DNA of 34,981 nt from Actinomycetota bacterium (GCA_030682655.1 JAUXNU010000182.1:1-34981); one strand, 5' to 3'. Shown: positions 7,784 through 17,060, numbered from the stretch's first letter. Notes: a model not told the origin generated them from the sequence alone. Program-made: numbers and translations.

Positions 7784-8541
7784 AGGGCTTCCTCAGGTTC
7801 CTTGGCAAGGAGTTCACCGAGATCGTGCGCACGTGGCGGGTGTGGGTCGTGCCGGGCATGTTGCTGTTCATGGCGGTGTCGAGCCCGATCCTGGCCAAGC
7901 TCACGCCGGCGCTTCTCGAATCGGTCGCCTCGGGCCAACAGGGCATCAAGATCACGATCCCCGATCCGACCTATCTGGACGCCTACGCGCAGTGGCTCAA
8001 GAACCTCCAGCAGATGATCGCCATCGCGCTGCTCATCACGACCGGCGGAATGATCGCGGGCGAGCGGGCAAGCGGAACGGCGATCCTCGTGCTGACGAAG
8101 CCGGTGTCGCGCGCCGCATTCGTTGTGGCGAAGTTCCTGTCCCAGACCGCGCTTCTGGTGGTGGCGACCGTGATCGGCGCGGCGGTGTGTTGGGGCGCCA
8201 CGTATGCGACCTTCGGCGAGGCGCCGCCCAAGCTGCTTGTGAGCATGACGGCCGTTTGGCTCGCGTTCGCGGTGCTGCTTGTGGCTCTCATGACGCTGCT
8301 GTCGGCGGGGCTCAAGTCGATCGCCGCAGGCGGCGTGGGTATCGGCGGCTTCTTCGTGATCTCCGTGCTGTCGCTCTGGGGTCCGGCGCTCGACTATTCG
8401 CCCGCAGGGCTGTCGGTGGCGCCGAACGCTCTGCTCGCAGGTACACCTGTCGAGCTGGCGTGGCCGCTCGCGACCACCGCCGTGGCGGTAGTCGCGCTAG
8501 TCGTGGCGGGCGTTCTCGTGTTCAAGACCAAGGAGCTGTAG
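7780..8541 (+). CDS. ABC-2 type transporter permease
   Basis: This 253-residue protein has about six hydrophobic segments and an N-terminal FLRFLGKEFTEIVRTWRVWVVP segment typical of ABC-2 permeases (NosY-like). A large loop with a KITIPDPTYLDAY stretch follows helix 1, and the segment ITTGGMIAGERASGTAILVLTKPVSR is the conserved coupling region. It overlaps the ATPase gene by 4 bases. The substrate is not evident from the sequence. Confidence 0.88.
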   Translation: MKGFLRFLGKEFTEIVRTWRVWVVPGMLLFMAVSSPILAKLTPALLESVASGQQGIKITIPDPTYLDAYAQWLKNLQQMIAIALLITTGGMIAGERASGTAILVLTKPVSRAAFVVAKFLSQTALLVVATVIGAAVCWGATYATFGEAPPKLLVSMTAVWLAFAVLLVALMTLLSAGLKSIAAGGVGIGGFFVISVLSLWGPALDYSPAGLSVAPNALLAGTPVELAWPLATTAVAVVALVVAGVLVFKTKEL

Positions 8542-8567
8542 GTGGCTCTCGCAAGACGACCGGCGGC

Positions 8568-9104
8568 TCAGCACCCGGCGACCTTCTTGGCGAGGTTGTC
8601 GAGGTCGATGTGGTCGACTTCGATGTCGCTAACGGCGGCGAAGACCTCCCGCACGCGGTCGTTCGTCGCTCTGCTCCCGGCTTCGGCGTAGAAGCGCGAG
8701 GCCCTCTGCTCGCGGGCGAGCGACTCGTCGATGTTGGTGCACCAATCGTCCGGCGCGACATCGGGCTCCATGAGGTCGGCGGGCTTTGCGAGCTTCGCGA
8801 GCTTGCAGAAGACCGAACAGTGCTCGGCCTCGATCTTGGCGAGCCTCTTGTACGCCGAGGAGAGCTTCATGTTGTCGCGATGCGCTGCCATGGCGAGGTA
8901 GAAGCGTGTGTTGGCGCGCTCGAGTTCGATGGCCTGCATGATGTCGTTGCGCTCGACCGCGGTCAGGTCGACCTCGTTGATGTCTTCGGGGTACTCAAAC
9001 GTGTCGATGATGAGGTGTGCGTGCGCCCCGCAGAACGGGCAGTGGCTCGGCGGCTCCGAGCCGAGGTAGGTCTCGCCACAGATACGGCAGCGGTACATCT
9101 TCAT
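8568..9104 (-). CDS. Rubrerythrin with N-terminal rubredoxin-like site
   Basis: This protein reduces peroxide in anaerobes using a di-iron site and a rubredoxin-like iron. Residues Cys6-Cys9 and Cys22-Cys25 form the N-terminal Fe(Cys)4 knuckles, the reverse of the classical order in which rubredoxin is C-terminal. A four-helix di-iron domain follows, with ELERANTRFY, KIEAEHCSVF, EQRASRFY and DIEVDHID supplying the Glu and His ligands. It has 178 residues. AAGGAGG just upstream of the ATG supports the start. It lies 38 bases downstream of the DJ-1-like gene on the same strand, so the two probably form an oxidative-stress pair. Confidence 0.9.
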   Translation of the reverse strand: MKMYRCRICGETYLGSEPPSHCPFCGAHAHLIIDTFEYPEDINEVDLTAVERNDIMQAIELERANTRFYLAMAAHRDNMKLSSAYKRLAKIEAEHCSVFCKLAKLAKPADLMEPDVAPDDWCTNIDESLAREQRASRFYAEAGSRATNDRVREVFAAVSDIEVDHIDLDNLAKKVAGC

Positions 9105-9142
9105 GCGGTTCCTCCTTGGACGTGGTGTTCGAGGTGCACCAC

Positions 9143-9658
9143 TCAGGCAGGCAGGCCGAGTGTGTCGCCTATTGCTTCGCCGAAGGCGGTGGCGGCCTCC
9201 GGTCCGGCTGCTGTGATGATGAGTCCATCGATCTCGACCGGCGCCCCCGTGTACGCGGCCCCGTGTGCGACGAGATCGTCCTCCTGCGACGGGAACGACG
9301 TGACCCGTTTCCCGCCAAGGAGCCCGGCGTGCGCCAGTGTCGAGGGAGCGATGCAGATCGCCGCGACCGGCTTTCCGGACTCGTGCACGGCGAGGGCGAG
9401 TGAGTGTGCGTCAGGGTCGTCGAAGAAGACCTTCGACCCCGCACCGCCGATGAAGGCTATCGCGTCGGTCGTTGCGGGCGAGACTTCCCGAAGCGCTTCG
9501 TCCGCCCGTGCGAGAAGCCCGAAACGGCCGCGGCAGGGTCCCGGTGCGACACTCGCGGTGATGACCGTCGCTCCCCGGCGCTCGAGTACCTCCTTGGGCT
9601 CAGCGTATTCCTCGTCGCGGAACTGGTCGGGCGCGATCACAAGCACTACCGTCTTCAC
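9143..9658 (-). CDS. DJ-1/PfpI family protein
   Basis: The 171-residue protein has the DJ-1/PfpI flavodoxin-like fold. The nucleophile elbow is AAICIAPSTLA with Cys102, and the partner acid lies in the early DEEYAEP segment (Glu16 or Glu17). The GGAGS and HGAAYTG segments are also present. Members include cysteine proteases, chaperones and glyoxalase-like deglycases; which applies cannot be told here. It starts with GTG behind GGAGGAG. It sits upstream of rubrerythrin on the same strand, which suggests stress protection. Confidence 0.85.
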   Translation of the reverse strand: MKTVVLVIAPDQFRDEEYAEPKEVLERRGATVITASVAPGPCRGRFGLLARADEALREVSPATTDAIAFIGGAGSKVFFDDPDAHSLALAVHESGKPVAAICIAPSTLAHAGLLGGKRVTSFPSQEDDLVAHGAAYTGAPVEIDGLIITAAGPEAATAFGEAIGDTLGLPA

Positions 9659-9834
9659 GTGCGCTCCTCCGGTTCAACGCGCGGTCCTGCCGCCTGAGGC
9701 GACGTCAAGGAATATACCCGACAGTGCGACTGCCGATGCGGGGAGCGGCACCCGTGCTACGATGTCGCGCGGCACGAGCGCCGCGGTCCCGGCGTCGGAG
9801 CCGTTTGCGTCTGGACCGACCGGAAAGGTGCTCT

Positions 9835-10845
9835 ATGTCCGAGATCGTTCGCATGGTGCGTGATCGCATCACCTCGAGGATGCTCGTGCGCACGGTGTTC
9901 CTTGGCTTCTTCGTGTTTTCGAGCGTGCAACTCTGGCGCTTCGAGCTGTGGGCGAGGGGAGAGGGCACCTACGTCTCCCGCCCGGAATCGGTCGCGGGCA
10001 TTCTCCCGGTCGGGCACTTCACGAGCTTCTTCGCGTGGCTGAAGGGCGGCGGCTGGGACGGTCTCTTGCCCGCCGGCCTCGTCATCATCATTGGGGCGCT
10101 CGCGGTGTCGCTGCTCTTCAAGCGCGGTTTCTGCGGCTGGATATGCCCTCTCGGCACCGTTTGGGAGGGCGCGGCCCTCCTTGGCAGGAAGCTTCTCGGA
10201 GGGCACCGCATCCGCCTTCCGCGCTGGCTCGATCTGACTGGCCGAGGAGTGCGCTACACGATCGCCGCCGCCGCATTCGCCTTCCTGGCGCTGGTCCCAC
10301 TCGCCGAGGCGGTCGAGTTCCGGCAGCTGCCGTACATGTGGGTTGCCGATCTCAAGATCTTGCACGGGTTTGCCCGGCCGGCGTTCCTGCTCGTGTTCTT
10401 GCTGGCGTTCGTGGTGTCTATGCTTCTCGGGCCGGTGTGGTGCCGCTGGTTGTGCCCTCTCGGGGGCCTATACAGCCTTGTCGGGCTAGCATCGCCGTGC
10501 AACGTGCGCCGCGATGAATTGACGTGCATTCACTGCTCGAAGTGCACCGACGTGTGTCATGCCTTCGTCGATGTCGAGAGTGCGCACACCGTACGAGCAC
10601 CGGAGTGCGACGGGTGTATGGACTGCGTGAGGGAGTGTCCGGTAGACGGGTGTCTGAGCGCGTCGGCGTTCGGCCGCGTAGAAATCGCTCCGTGGGCGTG
10701 GCCCGTTCTCGTGGTCGGTGCATGGCTGGCGATCTACTTCGTGGCCCGGGCTACGGGCAACTGGCACTCGACGATACCCGATGAACTGCTGCGCCAGGTC
10801 ATCAACTCCGGGCTGCTGGAGCAGCGCACGCCGGGTGGCTTCTAG
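9835..10845 (+). CDS. NapH/MauN-like membrane polyferredoxin
   Basis: The 336-residue protein has about five membrane helices and two CxxxCP membrane-edge motifs, CGWICPLGT and CRWLCPLGG, as in NapH, NosR and MauN. They are followed by two ferredoxin clusters in the C-terminal half: CIHCSKCTDVCH and CDGCMDCVRECPVDGC. Such proteins pass electrons across or along the membrane, often from quinol to a periplasmic or extracellular enzyme. No catalytic partner gene lies next to it, so its redox partner is unknown. The ATG at 9835 is preferred because the upstream in-frame stretch is arginine-rich and unlike the family; GAAAGG precedes it. Confidence 0.82.
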   Translation: MSEIVRMVRDRITSRMLVRTVFLGFFVFSSVQLWRFELWARGEGTYVSRPESVAGILPVGHFTSFFAWLKGGGWDGLLPAGLVIIIGALAVSLLFKRGFCGWICPLGTVWEGAALLGRKLLGGHRIRLPRWLDLTGRGVRYTIAAAAFAFLALVPLAEAVEFRQLPYMWVADLKILHGFARPAFLLVFLLAFVVSMLLGPVWCRWLCPLGGLYSLVGLASPCNVRRDELTCIHCSKCTDVCHAFVDVESAHTVRAPECDGCMDCVRECPVDGCLSASAFGRVEIAPWAWPVLVVGAWLAIYFVARATGNWHSTIPDELLRQVINSGLLEQRTPGGF

Positions 10846-10880
10846 AATCGATTGGGAACCAGCGTTCCGACCTCTTCTGG

Positions 10881-10905
10881 TATGATGTGTACAAGTTTGT
10901 GTACA
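10881..10905 (+). promoter_or_regulatory. Extended -10 promoter overlapped by a TGTACA dyad
   Basis: TGGTATGAT gives an extended -10 (hexamer 10881-10886). Two copies of the self-complementary hexamer TGTACA follow at 10888-10893 and 10900-10905, separated by 6 bases. A repressor bound there would block transcription start. No good -35 is seen at the right distance. The regulator is not encoded next door. Confidence 0.45.
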
Positions 10906-10959
10906 TCAGTCTCAGGCGGGTGGATGTCGGTTCGCCCGTCCCTTTCGAGAGGTGATCCG

Positions 10960-12177
10960 ATGACCGAGGCCGCCACCATTCTGCGCGACGGGATAGACAG
11001 CAGGGTCGGCGCCTTCATCGAGCGACGCAACGCCCTCAAGAATGCCGACAGGTACTTCTATCTCCAGCCTACGGTCGGGCCCACTAACCATCGCGTGACG
11101 ATGGCCGACGGCCGCGAGATGGTTCAGCTCGCCTCGTACAGCTACCTGGGTCTCATCGGCCATCCCCGTATCGACGAGGCGGCCAAGGCCGCTATCGACG
11201 AGTACGGTACCGGTGCAGGTGGAGTCCGGCTGCTCACCGGTACGACAGACCTGCACGAGCGTCTCGAGGCGCGCATTGCGGCGTTCGCCCACCGTGAGGA
11301 CTCGGCCGTCTACTCGAGCGGCTACGTCACCAACCTCGCGATCATCAGCGGACTTATGGGCCCGGGCGACCTCGTGCTCATGGACAAGCTCGATCACGCA
11401 TCGATAGTCGACGGCTGCCTGTTGTGTGGCGCCAAGTGGAAGACCTACCGCCACAACGACATGGATCATCTCGCGAAACTGCTCGCGGAAGCTGCCGGAA
11501 ACTACAACACCGTTCTCGTGGTGGGTGATTCCGTCTTCTCGATGGACGGCGACATCATGGATTTGCCAAGGACGCGCGAGCTGTGCGACGAGTACGGTGC
11601 CCGGCTCATGGTGGACGAGGCGCACTCTGTTGGTTCGCTCGGCGCCACAGGGCACGGCATCGAGGAACACTTCGACATGGTCGGCTCCATCGACCTGAAG
11701 ATGGGCACGTTGTCCAAGTCCATCCCGTCAGTCGGCGGCTACCTGGCCGGGTCGCACGAGATCGTCGACTACCTGCGCCACATGTCACGCCCGTTCATCT
11801 TCTCCGCTGCCTTGCCGCCCGCCCAGACGGCAGCCGCTATCGAGGCGTTCGACGTGATCGAGGAGGAGCTCTGGCGGGTAGCGCGCCTCCACGAAGTGCA
11901 GCATGCGTACACGCAGGGCCTGAAGGCTCAGGGGTGGGACACGATGTTCGCCTCGACGTGCGTGGTGCCGGTTCTTGTGGGCGACGAGAGCAAGACGATG
12001 GATCTAACGCGGATGCTCTTCGACCGCGGTATCTTTGTGTGTCCGATTGTTCATCCGGCTGTGCCGCGCGGTACGGACCGCCTGCGCACGTGCCTCATGG
12101 CGACGCACACCGACGAGGACATCGCGGCTGCGCTCGACGCCTTCGCCGAGGCAGGCGCGGCTCTCGGGTTGATCTGA
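10960..12177 (+). CDS. Alpha-oxoamine synthase-like PLP enzyme (KBL/BioF/SPT family)
   Basis: The fold and motifs are those of enzymes that condense an acyl-CoA with an amino acid: LASYSYLGLIGHP near the N-terminus, GAGGVRLLTGT, DKLDHASIVDG, the cofactor-ring Asp in MVDEAHSVGSLG, and Lys253 in GTLSKSIPSVGGY as the PLP anchor. Length (405 residues) fits. Biotin synthase BioF, glycine C-acetyltransferase, serine palmitoyltransferase and the CqsA autoinducer synthase all belong here. Nothing nearby (no bio genes, no tdh) chooses between them, so the product is undetermined. GAGGTG precedes the ATG at 10960; the open frame upstream crosses the dyad operator and is rejected. Confidence 0.85.
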   Translation: MTEAATILRDGIDSRVGAFIERRNALKNADRYFYLQPTVGPTNHRVTMADGREMVQLASYSYLGLIGHPRIDEAAKAAIDEYGTGAGGVRLLTGTTDLHERLEARIAAFAHREDSAVYSSGYVTNLAIISGLMGPGDLVLMDKLDHASIVDGCLLCGAKWKTYRHNDMDHLAKLLAEAAGNYNTVLVVGDSVFSMDGDIMDLPRTRELCDEYGARLMVDEAHSVGSLGATGHGIEEHFDMVGSIDLKMGTLSKSIPSVGGYLAGSHEIVDYLRHMSRPFIFSAALPPAQTAAAIEAFDVIEEELWRVARLHEVQHAYTQGLKAQGWDTMFASTCVVPVLVGDESKTMDLTRMLFDRGIFVCPIVHPAVPRGTDRLRTCLMATHTDEDIAAALDAFAEAGAALGLI

Positions 12178-12224
12178 CCGGCAATGCCACCCTGTGTGTC
12201 GGGGGAGTTCGAAAGCCCTGGTCA

Positions 12225-12268
12225 GAACCGCACCTATGGGTGATTTGCGGTTCACGAACGCGTATACT
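12225..12268 (+). promoter_or_regulatory. Hairpin and weak promoter before the HD-GYP gene
   Basis: GAACCGCA at 12225-12232 and TGCGGTTC at 12246-12253 form an 8-base-pair stem. TATACT at 12263-12268 is a good -10, with only a weak -35 (GTGATT) 17 bases upstream inside the stem loop. It may be a promoter-operator for the signalling gene, a terminator for the gene before it, or both. No c-di-GMP riboswitch motif was recognised. Confidence 0.35.
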
Positions 12269-12294
12269 GGTCATGCCGTAACAAGGAGACCCGC

Positions 12295-14451
12295 ATGCGC
12301 CTCGGCGTGACCGACCTGGCAAGACGCTATGCACACCCCAAGGCCGTGGCTGCGATGCTCACGACGCCGCTGTTCGTAGTCGCGTACGCATTGAGCCCCC
12401 GGCATCTGCCGGTCCATTCGGCTGCAGTCATCGCCCAGCAGGTGCTCTATCTCTCACCGTTCGTACTCGCCGCCGTGGGATGCGCGTTGGTGCTCAGAAG
12501 GACCTCCGGTGTCGAACGTCGCGTCTGGTCCCTCCTTGCGGCGTGCGTGACGTTTCTGCTTGTGGCCGAGTTGAACTGGAGCATCCAGGTTACATCCGTG
12601 GGTGGAGTAGAAGACCCTACCGGTCCGGTCGCACTGGTCTTGGCGCTAGTTCCCGCGATTCTCTTCGGCATGCTCCTGTTCTCGCTGAGCAGGCTCAAGG
12701 ACTCCTCTCTTGCGACACGGATGCGTTTCCTATGCGATCTGCTCATTGCGGTCGTGGTGGCTACGGTTGTCGGCTATGCGTATGTGATCGGTCCCTACCT
12801 GCAACACATGGGCGTGACATCGCAGCATGTCATTGGCGGTGTCACGCTCAATACCGTGATCGGGGTCGGGGTACTGACGGGCACCGTCTCCCTGATGCTC
12901 GGGCTTCGCAAAGGCGCGTGGCGCCTCTGGGAGCGGTTGGTCGTCGGCGGAATCGGAATCTACTCGGTCGGCCTGCTTCTGTGGCCGTTGTACTACGTGT
13001 CGACGTTCGTGCAACCCAGCGCCGCAGGCCGCATCTCCGAGTCGCTTTGGGTGCTGGGGATGGCATGGATCTTCATCGGTTCGGTCGCTCGGCTCGAGGC
13101 CGATGGACTCACGGAAGCCTTGCGCAGCCTGCCACCGTTCCAATTCAGGAGCCGATGGATACCGCTTCTGTTCCACGGTACCGCGACACTGGCCATCCCG
13201 GTGATAGCGTTCACCGCATTCCAGTCGGGTCAAAGGACCGACGCTCTCGTAGCGTTCGTCGGGGCAGGCGTCCTTGCAGTATTGCTCGTGAAACGGAACT
13301 TCTGGGTGGCGGTTGAGGGCGGACACCTCTTCGAGCGCGCGGTCATCGATCCGCAAACCGGGCTTGTCAACAAGCGGCACTTCTCAGAATGTTTCGACAG
13401 GGAAGTCGACATGGCGGTTCGGTGCGGTGACCCGGTCAGCCTCATCGTGATGGACGTGGACGACCTGCACGCGGTGAATGCGCTGGGGGGTCATGCGGCG
13501 GGAGATAGGTTGCTGGGGGCGATCGCCCGATGCATCGAACGTCGTGCCTTGGCCGAACACCTTGTAGCGCGCAGCAGCGGGGACGAGTTCTCGGTCCTTC
13601 TTCCGCGAACCGAGCATGCGGAGGCGGCGGTGCTGGGCGAACGTATTCGCTCGGCCATCTCGGTGGAGTGCGACTGCACCGTGTCAGTCGGCGTCGGGAC
13701 GTTCCCGCAGGACGGTCTGTCCGCCCACGAACTCGCGGTCAACGTCCGTGCGGCTGCCGACTGGGCCAAGCGGCACGGCAAGGACCGTCTCGTCGTATTC
13801 AGTTCCAAGCGCGATGAGCTGAAGGGTTCGGGTACTCGCGGCGAGCATCCTACCGCCTCGCACATCTCGGTCGTGCGCGTGCTCGCGATGGCAGTGGACG
13901 CCCGCGACAGGTCGATGCGATACCATTCCCGGTCCGTCGCGGACCTCGCGTGGGCGCTGTCGGAGGATCTCGGCCTGGCCGAGGATCGGCGCGAGCTCAT
14001 CCGCATGACCGCTCTCATGCACGACGTCGGCAAGATCGGCGTGCCCGACGCCATCCTCCAGAAGACGGGGCCGTTGAACTCCGAGGAGTGGGCGCTGATT
14101 CGCGAGCACCCTCTTCTTGGCGAGCAGATCATCTTCGCTGCCGGGCTCGGGTCCGCCGCACGTTGGATACGCTTCCACCACGAGCGTTGGGACGGTGGAG
14201 GCTACCCCGACGGCCTTTCCGCAGCCCAGATACCCGTTGAGTCGCGCATTCTCGCGATCTGCGACTCCTTCGATGCGATGACATCTGACAGGCCGTATCG
14301 GAAGGGTCTCTCGATCCCGGCGGCCCTTCAGGAGATCGATCTCAGCATAGGCACGCAGTTCGATCCCGACATCGCGGAGATCTTCATCCAGATGACTTCG
14401 AGGCGTTTCCCTGTCGGGGGAGGCCTACCGGAAGCTCTCCATAAGGTCTGA
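12295..14451 (+). CDS. Membrane GGDEF and HD-GYP domain signalling protein
   Basis: The first 340 or so residues hold about eight to nine membrane helices. A GGDEF domain follows, with DPQTGLVNKRHF at its start and SSGDEF near residue 426 in place of GG(D/E)EF. The C-terminal HD-GYP phosphodiesterase domain has HDVGKIGVPDAIL (His576-Asp577) and HHERWDGGGYPDGL (around 628). Such proteins hydrolyse c-di-GMP, and the altered GGDEF may be weakly active or regulatory, though SGDEF variants can be active. A transport or light sensor role of the membrane part cannot be told. AAGGAG precedes the ATG. The 3' end overlaps the convergent korB gene by 27 bases. Confidence 0.88.
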   Translation: MRLGVTDLARRYAHPKAVAAMLTTPLFVVAYALSPRHLPVHSAAVIAQQVLYLSPFVLAAVGCALVLRRTSGVERRVWSLLAACVTFLLVAELNWSIQVTSVGGVEDPTGPVALVLALVPAILFGMLLFSLSRLKDSSLATRMRFLCDLLIAVVVATVVGYAYVIGPYLQHMGVTSQHVIGGVTLNTVIGVGVLTGTVSLMLGLRKGAWRLWERLVVGGIGIYSVGLLLWPLYYVSTFVQPSAAGRISESLWVLGMAWIFIGSVARLEADGLTEALRSLPPFQFRSRWIPLLFHGTATLAIPVIAFTAFQSGQRTDALVAFVGAGVLAVLLVKRNFWVAVEGGHLFERAVIDPQTGLVNKRHFSECFDREVDMAVRCGDPVSLIVMDVDDLHAVNALGGHAAGDRLLGAIARCIERRALAEHLVARSSGDEFSVLLPRTEHAEAAVLGERIRSAISVECDCTVSVGVGTFPQDGLSAHELAVNVRAAADWAKRHGKDRLVVFSSKRDELKGSGTRGEHPTASHISVVRVLAMAVDARDRSMRYHSRSVADLAWALSEDLGLAEDRRELIRMTALMHDVGKIGVPDAILQKTGPLNSEEWALIREHPLLGEQIIFAAGLGSAARWIRFHHERWDGGGYPDGLSAAQIPVESRILAICDSFDAMTSDRPYRKGLSIPAALQEIDLSIGTQFDPDIAEIFIQMTSRRFPVGGGLPEALHKV

Positions 14452-15309
14452 GACGTCTCTCGGACCCAGCGCGTGCTTCCAGAGCGGCTCACCGTAGGCC
14501 GGGACCCCATCCTCATACGTCGCGGTCCCTGACTCGCTGTAGAAGACGCCTATGGGCACCCGGCACTCGTCCGGGGTGCACGTCAGATCGTGGAAGGACG
14601 ACATCGAGAGATCGAATGCCGCCGCCCGGTCCGACGTGTCGTGTCCCGCCTCGTCGAGCTTGTAGACGCGCTCGCGGAACCACGAGAACGTGTTGTACTT
14701 GTTCCAGGTCACGCAGGGTTGGAAGACGTCGACGACGGCGAATCCGCGATGCTGGATCGCCTGGCGGTAGAGGTCTGCGAGGTGAGGGATGTCTCCAGCG
14801 AAGCCGCGGGCGACGAACGTCGCGCCCTCGGACAGGGCGAGTCCGATCGGGTTCGCCGGCACTTCGAGGACACCCTTGGGCGTAGAAACGCTCGGCATGA
14901 GATGGTCGGAGGTCGGGGAAGCCTGGCCGGTGGTGAGCCCGTAGATCTGGTTGTTGTGTGCGATGTAGGTCATGTCGAGATTCCGCCGCAGCGCGTGTAC
15001 GAAGTGCCCCATCCCCAGGCCGTATCCGTCCCCGTCTCCCGCTTCGATGAGAATCTTGAGGTCCGGCCTCGCAAGCCGCAGTGCCGTGGCCACAGGGAGC
15101 GTCCGTCCGTGCAGCGCGTGGAAGCCGTGCGCGCGCAGGAAGTCGGCACCGTTGCCGTGGCACCCGATTCCCCAGATGACCGAGTACTCGTGCGGTTCCA
15201 GGTCCAGGGCCGAGAGCGCACGCTTGAGCGCCTCCCACATCCCGAAGTTGCCGCATCCGGGGCACCAGGTCGGCTTGATCGGGGTGACGTACTCCTTGGC
15301 CTCAGGCAT
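14425..15309 (-). CDS. korB: 2-oxoacid:ferredoxin oxidoreductase, beta subunit
   Basis: This 294-residue subunit binds thiamine diphosphate: WCPGCGNFGMWEAL near the N-terminus and GDGDGYGLGMGHFVHALRRN, with HNNQIYGLTTGQ, carry the TPP/Mg site. Size and motifs match KorB/OforB proteins that act on 2-oxoglutarate or a range of 2-oxoacids. It contacts the alpha subunit encoded just upstream; the korA stop and korB start share one base (TGATG). There is no separate ferredoxin-type delta subunit, so the electron path relies on the cluster bound by the Cys residues in this subunit and on free ferredoxin. The substrate 2-oxoglutarate is inferred from subunit layout. Confidence 0.88.
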   Translation of the reverse strand: MPEAKEYVTPIKPTWCPGCGNFGMWEALKRALSALDLEPHEYSVIWGIGCHGNGADFLRAHGFHALHGRTLPVATALRLARPDLKILIEAGDGDGYGLGMGHFVHALRRNLDMTYIAHNNQIYGLTTGQASPTSDHLMPSVSTPKGVLEVPANPIGLALSEGATFVARGFAGDIPHLADLYRQAIQHRGFAVVDVFQPCVTWNKYNTFSWFRERVYKLDEAGHDTSDRAAAFDLSMSSFHDLTCTPDECRVPIGVFYSESGTATYEDGVPAYGEPLWKHALGPRDVSDLMESFR

Positions 15310-17060
15310 CAGCCGAGCACCTCCTTGGCGAAGTCGTAGATCTCCTCGGGCGAGAAGGGCCGTCCGTCATAGCGGTTGTACGCATCGTCGACGTCGCGCA
15401 GACAGCGTTCGCGGATGAGCGATTGCAGCTGCCCCGTCGCGTTGCCCTCGACCACCGCGGTCCGTTTCGCCGCGCCAAGGAAGGCCGCAACCTCATCGGC
15501 GGGGAAGGGCCACACGGTCACGACCTGCATCATGTTCACGGTGATGCCCTCGGCAGCGAGCCACGACATCGCTTCGCGGACGGGCATCTTGGTCGTTCCG
15601 AAGAGCACGATGGAAAGATCGGCGCCCCCCGGCCCGTAGTACTGCGGCGCAGGAACGATCTCGCGGGCAAGTTCGTACTTGCGCATGCGCTTGTCATTCT
15701 GCGCGTTGCGCATCTCGGCTGACTCGGCCGCCCAGCCGTGCTCGTCGTGCTCGTAGGAGTTCACAATCTGCTCGGCGCCCGGTACGCCGGGGAGCACCCT
15801 CGGCGAGACACCGTTTCGCGTGATCGCGTAGCGCTCGTAGTCCTGCACTTCGCCATCGACCTGCAGGTCGCCCCGGTCCACGGTGACCCGCGAGAGGTCG
15901 AAGGGCGCAACCGACTGCCGGTGGTCGGACAGGTACGAATCGCCAAGGATGATCACCGGTGTCTGGAGCCGGTCGGCGAGGTTGAACGCCTGCCAGGTCA
16001 GGTGGAACGCCTCATCGCGGTCGCCGGGAGCGAGCACCACGCGGGGGAACTCGCCCTGGGACGCGTGGATCGCGAAACGCAGGTCGGACTGCTCGGTCCA
16101 GGTGGGAAGCCCCGTGGCCGGACCCGGGCGCGTGAAGAGCCCCACCACGACCGCGGATTCGCTTATCCCCGCGAGTCCTAGCGCCTCGACCATGAGCGAG
16201 AAGCCGCCACCCGACGTCGCGCACATCGCGCGAGCGCCTCCAAAGGCCGCACCGACGACCATGTTCATCGCAGCAAGCTCGTCTTCAGTGTGCTTCACCA
16301 CCACGCCGCGATCCTCGCCGTAGCGAGCCATGAAGTGCAGCAGGCTTGACGCTGGTGTCATCGGATACGCGCAGTACATGCCGATGCCGGCAGCAAGCGC
16401 GCCGAGCCCGACGGCCTCGTTGCCGTCGATGAGGATGCGCGCGGGTCGCCCTTCGAGCGGTGCCATGTCGATCGGGAAGGCGCACCCGTGCTCCTCGGCG
16501 AACCGGTAGCCAGCAGCGGCACACGCACGGTTCTGCTGCGCGATCTCGGGCGCCTTGTGAGCGAACTGCTCGTCGATGGAGTCGGACAGGTAGGACAAAG
16601 GAAACCCGATGTGGCCAAGGACCGCGCCGAGGGCGGCGGTGTTGCGCATGATCTTCTGCCCACCGGCCTCCGATACGATCTCGGCTAGCGGCACGGGGAT
16701 GGCGCATACGCCGTCGCTTGGCCCGACGACGTCGGCGATGTCGAAGTCCGCGGGGTCGTAGATGACCGCCGCGCCCTCCGATAGCTCGCCCGCGTGCAGC
16801 TCCACCGTGTCGCGGTCGAGCGCGACGAGGATGTCCGTCGGGAGCACATGGGAATGGATCGGCTGGTCGCTCACGCGCACGTGGTAGGTGTTGTGACCAC
16901 CTTTGATGAGCGACGGGTATTCGGTCAGGTCGAAGGTATCGTAGCCGGCTCGCACGAATAGCCTGGCCAAGGACTGCCCTGCAGCCTTGATGCCGAAACC
17001 GGCAGGGCCGCCGATACGGATTCGGACCTCCGTGGAACCGTACGGGTAGTCAGGCGCCAT
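15309..17060 (-). CDS. korA: 2-oxoacid:ferredoxin oxidoreductase, fused gamma-alpha subunit
   Basis: The 583-residue protein begins with a gamma domain (residues 1-190 or so: GPAGFGIKAAGQSLARLF and YPSLIKGGHNTYHVRVS), followed by the alpha pyrimidine-binding domain (IDGNEAVGLGALAAG, YPMTPASSLLHF, HTEDELAAMNMVVGAAFGG). This gamma-alpha fusion is typical of KorA-type enzymes. With KorB it makes or consumes acyl-CoA using ferredoxin, a route for anaerobic carbon flow. AAGGAGG 8 bases before the ATG is a strong ribosome site. It is divergent from coaBC, with about 110 bases between. Confidence 0.88.
   Translation of the reverse strand: MAPDYPYGSTEVRIRIGGPAGFGIKAAGQSLARLFVRAGYDTFDLTEYPSLIKGGHNTYHVRVSDQPIHSHVLPTDILVALDRDTVELHAGELSEGAAVIYDPADFDIADVVGPSDGVCAIPVPLAEIVSEAGGQKIMRNTAALGAVLGHIGFPLSYLSDSIDEQFAHKAPEIAQQNRACAAAGYRFAEEHGCAFPIDMAPLEGRPARILIDGNEAVGLGALAAGIGMYCAYPMTPASSLLHFMARYGEDRGVVVKHTEDELAAMNMVVGAAFGGARAMCATSGGGFSLMVEALGLAGISESAVVVGLFTRPGPATGLPTWTEQSDLRFAIHASQGEFPRVVLAPGDRDEAFHLTWQAFNLADRLQTPVIILGDSYLSDHRQSVAPFDLSRVTVDRGDLQVDGEVQDYERYAITRNGVSPRVLPGVPGAEQIVNSYEHDEHGWAAESAEMRNAQNDKRMRKYELAREIVPAPQYYGPGGADLSIVLFGTTKMPVREAMSWLAAEGITVNMMQVVTVWPFPADEVAAFLGAAKRTAVVEGNATGQLQSLIRERCLRDVDDAYNRYDGRPFSPEEIYDFAKEVLG

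Noticed and set aside
7725-9863. A 712-codon open frame on the plus strand
   Set aside because: It runs antisense through rubrerythrin and the DJ-1 gene and out of frame through the permease; its translation is low-complexity and Arg/Asp rich, the usual shadow in high-GC DNA.
14425-14451. Overlap of the HD-GYP and korB 3' ends as a regulatory antisense pair
   Set aside because: A 27-base tail-to-tail overlap is ordinary in compact genomes and no further signal supports it.
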